Shown: positions 58,073-64,000 of the stretch, piece by piece | How positions within the stretch are numbered: the stretch's first letter is position 1 | Layout of the letters: each line of letters starts with the position of its first letter | From: Gracilaria domingensis | Lineage: Eukaryota; Rhodophyta; Florideophyceae; Gracilariales; Gracilariaceae | Direction: 5' to 3' | Assembly: GCA_022539475.1 (NCBI GenBank) | Contig: VCMS01000253.1 | Location: 1 to 64,000, forward strand | DNA: 64,000 nt | Notes under the pieces: generated by a model | Told to the model about the DNA's origin: nothing | Databases searched by the model: none | Seen by the model: the letters and a program-made list of their open reading frames with translations, nothing else | Program-made: the position numbers and the translations under genes

Positions 58073-59193
58073 GGCACGGATCCTAAGTCGTAGTATGAGA
58101 GCAGTCTTTCTAAGTCTTGTTAAGGTTGTATTATGAGGCTTCCTTTACTGTCACGCCGGCTCCCTGGTTATGCACGTGATACCTTCCTGGACTGCGGGGG
58201 CAGCGTACTTGGTTTCACCTCAGAGTGCCGTGGACCACTCCGCACTTTCAACAACCGACTTTCCCCACTTGGCAGCGCACACGGCCTTACATCCCGTGTT
58301 CCGCATATCCATACCACCGTTCCCGGACATTCTCTTGATTAAACGTTCGCGCGTACAATCTTACACCCAATGCGACCATCTCGGCAAAAATATCCATGAA
58401 TCGGGCGCCATAGTGGGCGTGCGGCTGCCCTTGAGTCCTGTTAAGGTCATGAGGGTCCAGCTTCTGCGCCTCCAGCGTACCGGCGACTGCTAAGGGGTTC
58501 AAGTTGCTCGGTCCGGCGGCGGCGGTGTATAGGTCATAGCCGCCGCCACCGTATGGGTCTTGAGGAGCGCCGGAGCTCACCCGAGTGCTTGGTTTGAAGA
58601 TACCGCTGCAACGGCCGCGAGCTACTCCAGGTGTCTTTCCAGGCATCTTCGAGGGGCAGCGGCAACTTCGCGAACCGAACAGTTAGCCTCTGGTGACAGG
58701 GAGACCTCTGAAGGTAAGTAGCTCTTTATAGGGTTGTAGTGCGGCTTTTCAGTTAGCAATTGGTCTTCTACGCCCGGAGCTCGGCGCCCGACGAAGGCCA
58801 AACGGGCGTACCAGTTTGGGAGGGAAAAGAGCGCTGCGAAGATTCGACCACGTGGTAACTAGGCGCGTATGATGCGGTGGCCTCCCCGTGATGCACCACA
58901 CCCGTAGGGACGGGATACATTCGCTCCTCGATTCCATCATCACGGTGTCGGAAGACCGCTCAGGTGAAGGGGTAACAAGGCTGCACCAGATGAGTCAACG
59001 TGCACCCTCTTTGGACACACGAGACTCCTCTGGTGTTAAGACGACGGGACAAGCGAGGGCGCCCCATCGCGCCATCACGAAGCGCTTCGTGCGCCTGGCG
59101 ACGGAGATACAGATGAATATTCGGTGAAAAGGCGGCAGATGCCTTGGGGACTTAAATAATGACGAGGCGTGCCTGTCGGTAGAAGAGTTGTCT
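58073..59193. other. GC-rich, coding-like relic (both strands ambiguous)
   Basis: A 119-codon minus ORF (58646-58287, MPGKTPGVARGRCSGIFKPS..., Gly/Pro/Ala-rich then helical) and an 80-codon plus ORF (58888-59127, ending LATEIQMNIR) lie in a GC-rich island. The plus strand leads straight into an LTR-like block at 59194. The island is probably the remains of an LTR element or captured gene, but no diagnostic domain is visible. Confidence 0.3.
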
Positions 59194-59607
59194 GTAGTAT
59201 AGCATGCCCAATCAACGGGGGCTTTACTCAACCCAGTAGTGACGTCACGTACCCCAAGGAGCGTGTGTGCACTGTACCACCTGGGTTCGCTTGCGCGTGC
59301 ATGACAGGGACTAATTAGTTCATTTCGTTAATTTAGAGTTAGTATCACCTAATTACTATATAAATGCGTCCGGGGCGGTGCACCACACATTTATCTCTCG
59401 GTAGCCTACGGAGCAATAGGCCCGTGAGAGCCCGAGGGGCCCTCGGGGTTACTAGACCCGCGAGACGCCATCCTCCGGCACCAAATGGTAATTTCGAGCT
59501 CCAAGTAGGCTAAAAGGATACCAGTTCGTTTCTGTAATCACCAATTCGTAAGTCTAGTCGTCCGTTATTATTTTTGGTAGTCTTGAGGTTATACGTGTCT
59601 GCCGCAC
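59194..59607 (+). mobile_element. Candidate solo or terminal LTR
   Basis: Begins TGTAGTATAGCATGCC and ends near CCGCACA. It contains a strong TATA box (tatataaatgcg, about 59358-59369), followed about 35 bp later by a leader-like segment and a GC-rich hairpin (gagggccctcgggg region, about 59428-59446). The layout is that of U3-R-U5. No partner LTR is in the window, so this rests on architecture only. Confidence 0.35.
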
Positions 59608-60334
59608 ACCAGTGCAGGAGTATTTACTACTTGATCACCATGCACTATAGGAAACGGTGGGTGCTGTGAACTTATTAGGTTTCACGTATTTCAACCACAA
59701 CCAGCTTGAGCCCATTCGCGCGCTCCCCACTGATAATTCGTACCGACCGGTTATACTGCAGTGAGTCCCAAAAACAAGGTAAACAGCATACAACAGTGTG
59801 AAACGTCTTGAAAGTATAGAAGATATTAGAAATGTGTATATCGTCTTAAAACGATTTGGAAAAAGTTGTAAACTACTGAATGAATTAGACAAATTTCGCT
59901 TCTGTAAGTCTAATCACTGTTGAAAATTCCACTTTTCCCAACTGCTATCTTCTCCATTGAGAGATCATGACACTTTGAGCAGCAATGGAACATCAGGCAT
60001 TTCTTGCAAAGTTTCTCTAAACTAATTCATTCAAGATAAACTTCTCTTGAAAGAGAAAGAACACTATCAAAGCTTTGGCTCTGTTTCAAGCGCTACTACG
60101 ACTAGAAAATCATGCTCTTTTTGCAGCAAGACAGTTTTTACGACAACTAAAAACATATATACACACTAAAATAGCTGGGTTTATGCTTCAAAAACTATTG
60201 CCGTTTTATAACTTGGTTCAAAACCACATCTAGTCCAATCTCATTAGCATCACTTGATTTTGGTGCCACGATTTCTGGACTGTTATCGTCTTAACGACGA
60301 GAACGTTATGCTACATACCTTCAAAGAGATCTAG
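59608..60334. other. No gene seen
   Basis: AT-rich stretch with scattered short ORFs and no recognisable structure. Confidence 0.45.
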
Positions 60335-60760
60335 ATGCATCTTTGCCGATGGCTATTCATAGAGGTTTATCAACGTTTTTCATACTTAGGCACCCATACT
60401 GCGTTAAGTTATATGTTAGAGCTTTGTTTTGTTTTCACCAGGTTTTTGAAATCATTTGTACTGTTTGAACTGCAGCGCTTCAAGCTGTTCGTATCTAGTG
60501 ACGCAAAAGCAACTGCAACAGAGCTTGTCATTAACAGTATTGCCTTGGCTGGGTTTTTGGCAGCATTGGCGAAGTAGAAGGATGTCGTGAAAGACGGTAT
60601 TGATGACGAACATATTGCCGCATTTGTGAAAGTGTTTTGAATTAGGGCGTTTGAAGGACAGAGTGACACTCGCAGCCCCCTGGCGCTGCCGCGATCGCTG
60701 CCGCAGAAAGGGCCACCGACAAGGCCTTGTCCATTTACGGCCGCTTTACCGGGGGCGTGG
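60335..60760 (+). pseudogene. Degraded unknown ORF
   Basis: A frame reading KLFVSSDAKATATELVINSI and LAGFLAALAK continues in phase past TAG at 60575-60577 (KDVVKDGIDDEHIAAFVKVF) and past TGA at 60638-60640 (IRAFEGQSDT). Both stops would be CAG and CGA before C-to-T changes. No family is recognised. Confidence 0.3.
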
Positions 60761-60810
60761 CGTTGGCGGAGTCGCGTAGCGCCGGGAGGACATCAAAGCA
60801 ACCCTCATTT

Positions 60811-60889
60811 GTTTCGGACCAATCCGAAAAATCCGAAATGAACTTCTTTTCGGATAAACTTTCAAACCGATTTCGGACTAGTCCGAAAC
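60811..60889. repeat. Cluster of six TTTCGGA/TCCGAAA sites with outer inverted repeat
   Basis: Seven-base site TTTCGGA, or its complement (or a six-base match), occurs six times in 79 bp. The outermost copies form an inverted repeat (gtttcggacc... and ...tagtccgaaac). It looks like an operator cluster or the ends of a tiny MITE. No gene start is obvious beside it. Confidence 0.65.
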
Positions 60890-60959
60890 GACAACTATTC
60901 TGGAGGTAAACCTCGAGTTTACGTCGGCTGCCGTTCAAAAAGCGCCAAACTGGAAATAA

Positions 60960-62277
60960 AGCAGCAAACAGTTGCGATAGCGCTTCGAAGCTAGATCTAA
61001 TCGTCGCCTTGGGAGCGCAGCTTGGATCTGCCCAATCTGCTCCTCTCTCTTCTCCCACTCCAGCGGCTTTACTTTCCTCTCTGTCTCCTCTGTATCGGTG
61101 TTACTTCTCTGCCGACCTGCGCTAGTTCAACAGCAAATTCGCTCCTTGGACACAAAGCTACAGCACTGCATTTGCAATCGCCCGAAAGCACAGCATTGAC
61201 TGGAGTGGCTGTTAACTCATCGTTGCTTTACGCTGCCTCTGCAACAGCATAGCTCTCAAACGCCGCTCCGGCCGATGTATTTTCTGCCGCAGCTACGGTT
61301 GCCTTGCTTCGAATTGTCGTTGGAGCGGCGCAGCTACGAGAAGCCGCTGCGAAGAGGTGGCTGTGGGCCACCACTCTTGCGCTATCGCGTGAAGCCCCAA
61401 CTAAAGGGGACCAGCTGAGGTGGATTAGTTGGTTATATCTGGGTGAAGACTCTGTTTTATGCTTCGTCTACGCTACTTCTAGGCTGATTTCCGCAGCTGC
61501 CTTGGCACCGTGGCCTTGCTTCACCGCGGGAGCAGGAGACATTTCTTCGACGACGCGGTAGACGCGTTGTATGCTGCGTTTTTGACGGCGCTGCTTCCTT
61601 CTTCGCCAATGTGGGGATTCTGGTTCGGGGCGCTGCAGACAAAGCGCTATTCTTGCCATTGCGGCGACGGCATTGCTGTGCTAGCGAAATTGTTGCATGC
61701 CGGGTATTACTACCTGTCGCCGATGGAGCGCCTGCTTCATTCCGCCAATCAGGAGCACTGATCTATGCAGCTGATCTGGTAGTGCTGCTTTCTGGCAGAA
61801 TCTCGTCGCTCCAGCAAGCCGATGATCGTTGCCAAATCTTTGCAGTGCGCCGAAGGCGACTAAAGGAAGCAACGTGGCCAAATCGTGTCGCCCAGTTATC
61901 TCCAAACTATCCTGCCGCACCAAAGGCACCACATCTTCCCGTGGTTAGAAAAGCACTTCACTTTGAAGATGCAAAACAGGTCTACATTACGCAGTTGGTT
62001 TGGCCTATCTACACCATTTCTTGGTTCCACAAGCGCTTCACAGCCGGGTATTGAACGGGTGTGATAGACGACGTCCTGCGAATGATGTCACTGATCCTTT
62101 CTCTGTCTACATTCCTGTACGTTTCTCTGTGAACAAGAGCAAGAATATCTGGGCACGTGCAAGAAGCAAAAGAGTCTATCGCACAAGAGCATCAAAGCCA
62201 CATATGCGTGATTCGCGTTCGTTTACGAAGAGATTAATGTCAGTTCCAAACCCATTGAATGACGCAGCATGGAGGCT
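60960..62277 (+). other. GC-rich region with several overlapping ORFs
   Basis: Ala/Leu-rich open stretches in all three plus frames (61022-61252, 61304-61561, 61510-61761, 61611-62054) and in minus frames. They share little sign of one gene. The 61611-62054 frame is the most protein-like (PHLPVVRKALHFEDAKQVYI). It may be the remains of a gene or a GC-rich repeat. The sequence from 62060 on leads into the hAT gene's 3' end. Confidence 0.25.
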
Positions 62278-63826
62278 CTACTTTGTGAGAGAAAGTAGCA
62301 CTTTGTGCTGCTTAGGCTGAAGGATTCCTTCAAGCGATACGTCCGTCAGGCTCTTACGGTATTCGTCCTTCTCCCAGTTTATTATCGAGAAGTCTGATTT
62401 TACATTGGCTGTTCCAGGAAATACTGTAGCTAGACCAGCTGAAAAGTGATAGAGCTCCGCGTACTTTCCGCGGAAGCTTCGCCAAGAACTTTCGAAGGAA
62501 TTTAGCTTTCTCGCAGCAGCAATTTTGTTCGCACCGCTTTCCGTCGAGGAGAGGTACTTGCGGAATTGAGCGAATCCTATTTGGATGAATTTCTCGATAT
62601 TGCGCCTACTGTTGGGACCCAAGCTCTCCTGTTGGTTCTGAACAAGCTTGTTAACCACCATAGGATGAAGAGCGGCTAATTCGAGCGGTAGCACAGGAGG
62701 GGTCATTTTCTCTGCCGGAGCGTTTTGTCCATCCCTTTCTGCTCGCAACCCAGAGACTCGAATGTATGAAATTGTGAGCAGCTTCGTCAGAAAATGGATA
62801 ACAGTTTGCTGTTCTGTAAGGATTAGGTAATGAAACTCCTTGCACGCCTCAAACTCTTGGTCCTCGCTGAAAGCGCAGAGTTTGGACTTGTGAACTCCAT
62901 AACATCCTTGCGTACAAATGTGGTTCTCGTCTGAGGCTACGGAAAGAAGCTCCATGCCAGACAATGACCCAATCAATCCAGGACACTCTTGAGTAGTTGA
63001 AGCTAGCTGCTGGAGTTTTCCGTTCTGTGTGGACAGGAGCACATCCTTCCCCTGAAAAAACTTAAAGCACTCGTGCACTGCTTGCAGAAAGTCTTTAATC
63101 CCTCCGACAGTACCCACCATCGAAAAGTAGGCAACGTATAGTTACGAGATACAGCATACTCTGTAACTTCCTCGCGGTGTAGGTACAACCACGAAAACGC
63201 CGATCCCAGAGAGAGCCATCTGGTAGAGGAAACAGCCGGACAAGTTGAGCGCATCTTATCTCGGACGGAGTATTGGCGTCGAAGACAAGCAATTATATCA
63301 ATCAGTGCTGTGTAGAATTCAAGATTGTTCCAAAAACATCTTGAAGAACAAGATCGAGTTCGTGTGCCACACACCATACTCGATAGAAGCCAGGCTTGGC
63401 GCATTGATGGAGTCTACTAACCGCACTCTGAAATGTCCTTGTCATGTTTCTTGCACCATTGGTTCTTACTGCAATTAGCCGATCGTTATAACTCGTTCCA
63501 CACAGTGAGGAAAGTACTAAGGGCACCACACGAAATAGAGCCTTCCCAGTGTGAGATTGGTAGAATGGAATAGCGACGATATGTAGGTTTTGAATAGAAC
63601 GCTTATACAGAAATCTTACCCTGACATCCACAAACTCTACACCTCGGTTTGTGGAACTATCAAAGACAATTGCAAAGGCCCATGCATCATTGGTAGTCCT
63701 GCTTCTGCGTAAAAGTTCAAGATTAATACCGACATAAATTTGTTCGTGTTCACACACCTTTTTTTCAAATACTTCAGAAAAATGAGACACTATAGTGTGC
63801 TGCTTAGCTAGCTGAAGAGATTTCAT
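62278..63826 (-). pseudogene. hAT-type transposase, frameshifted
   Basis: Reading from 63826 down: AWAFAIVFDSSTNRGVEFVD (first catalytic Asp region); RLIAVRTNGARNMTRTFQSA (the usual D-N/S-A-xN box with T-N-G-A); and YRVWCVAHELDLVLQDV, the C-x-x-H box. Then comes SSTRWLSLGSAFSWLYLHRE in a second frame (63404-63003), and the C-terminal dimerisation region in a third (63120-62278), including TANVKSDFSIINWEKDEYRK and SLEGILQPKQHKVLL. Two frame changes (around 63300 and 63100) break it. The C-terminal SDFS..W..DE..SLTD.SLEG pattern recalls a lineage of hAT-like proteins also known in oomycetes. The BED finger and terminal repeats are not seen. Confidence 0.75.
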
Positions 63827-64000
63827 TATCTGTCAAAAAGACATTCCCATGGCAGCATAACCTAGAACAAGGTATCATCGTTGGGTTTGTCCCATAGATA
63901 AGACATTGTCTTCTGTATTCAGCCTGTGCACAAACATGTTTAGAAGTCTGCCATCATAAGTTCTGCTGTCAGTCAAAACCAGCAACTTCAGTATCACTTG
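63827..64000. other. 5' flank of hAT relic at window edge
   Basis: No gene is visible; the 5' part of the hAT gene, including any BED zinc finger, could lie here or to the right of the window. Confidence 0.35.

Noticed and set aside
58900-59160. Possible ribosomal RNA fragment
   Set aside because: ggtgaaggggtaacaaggct recalls the 3' end of small-subunit rRNA, but the neighbouring sequence does not continue as rRNA and no second conserved block is present.
1-64000. CRISPR arrays, tRNA genes, riboswitches, bacterial operons
   Set aside because: No regularly spaced repeats, cloverleaf boxes or Shine-Dalgarno-spaced gene strings were noticed, and introns and element types are eukaryotic.

Overview
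The window reads as nuclear DNA of an intron-poor eukaryote rich in transposable elements. Coding stretches are long and mostly unspliced, but at least two good short spliceosomal introns are visible (6559-6636, 78 bp, GTATGA...ACAG; 35915-36035, 121 bp, GTAAGT...GAG; both phase 0). There are no rRNA or tRNA genes, no Shine-Dalgarno/operon architecture and no CRISPR. The element mix (Copia, DIRS/tyrosine-recombinase, CACTA/Tnp2-like, hAT, pogo/Tigger and PIF/Harbinger fragments) together with compact genes suggests a red alga of the florideophyte type. That assignment is inference.

Left part (about 0-12.5 kb). Two divergent gene blocks face away from a 1.8 kb intergenic region that holds two long near-perfect palindromes. 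The minus-strand block encodes a 537-residue protein of unknown fold, then a beta-class (DPPY) DNA N-methyltransferase, then a SET domain, apparently one fused and now interrupted gene. The plus-strand block encodes an N-terminal part weakly like a domain of plant En/Spm proteins, then a ParB-like domain, then a 2-oxoglutarate/Fe(II) dioxygenase-like domain. DNA methylation, a lysine-methyltransferase fold, a ParB fold and an oxygenase next to giant palindromes make this the best candidate for an undescribed DNA/chromatin-modification system, possibly carried by a mobile or plasmid-like element. A multi-pass membrane protein and a basic coiled-coil protein follow.

Middle-left (12.5-21.1 kb) is mostly repeats: a 406-bp MITE, a pair of 395-bp direct repeats, small hairpins, three diverged repeat families with partners elsewhere in the window, and one unknown 262-residue ORF.

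The core (21,097-53,197) is a nest of elements. A Copia fossil with about 365-bp LTRs and a 5-bp target duplication (gcacc) split a 455-bp repeat. A 408-bp MITE then entered its 5' coding region. A giant, about 26.8-kb, CACTA-like DNA transposon (25,389-52,152; 11-bp perfect terminal inverted repeats, shared subterminal octamers) entered its reverse-transcriptase region. The giant element carries a Tnp2-like transposase and cargo: a divergent Sec23/Sec24-family gene, a GC-rich gene fragment, a coiled-coil gene with an intron, several unknown genes, and a DIRS-type retroelement.

The right part (53.2-64 kb) holds the other half of the split repeat, PIF/Harbinger and pogo-type transposase relics, an LTR-like promoter block, a cluster of TTTCGGA sites and a broken hAT transposase. 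Most reading frames outside the left part are interrupted, often by TAG or TGA where CAG or CGA would fit, so the region looks like old transposon-dense DNA.
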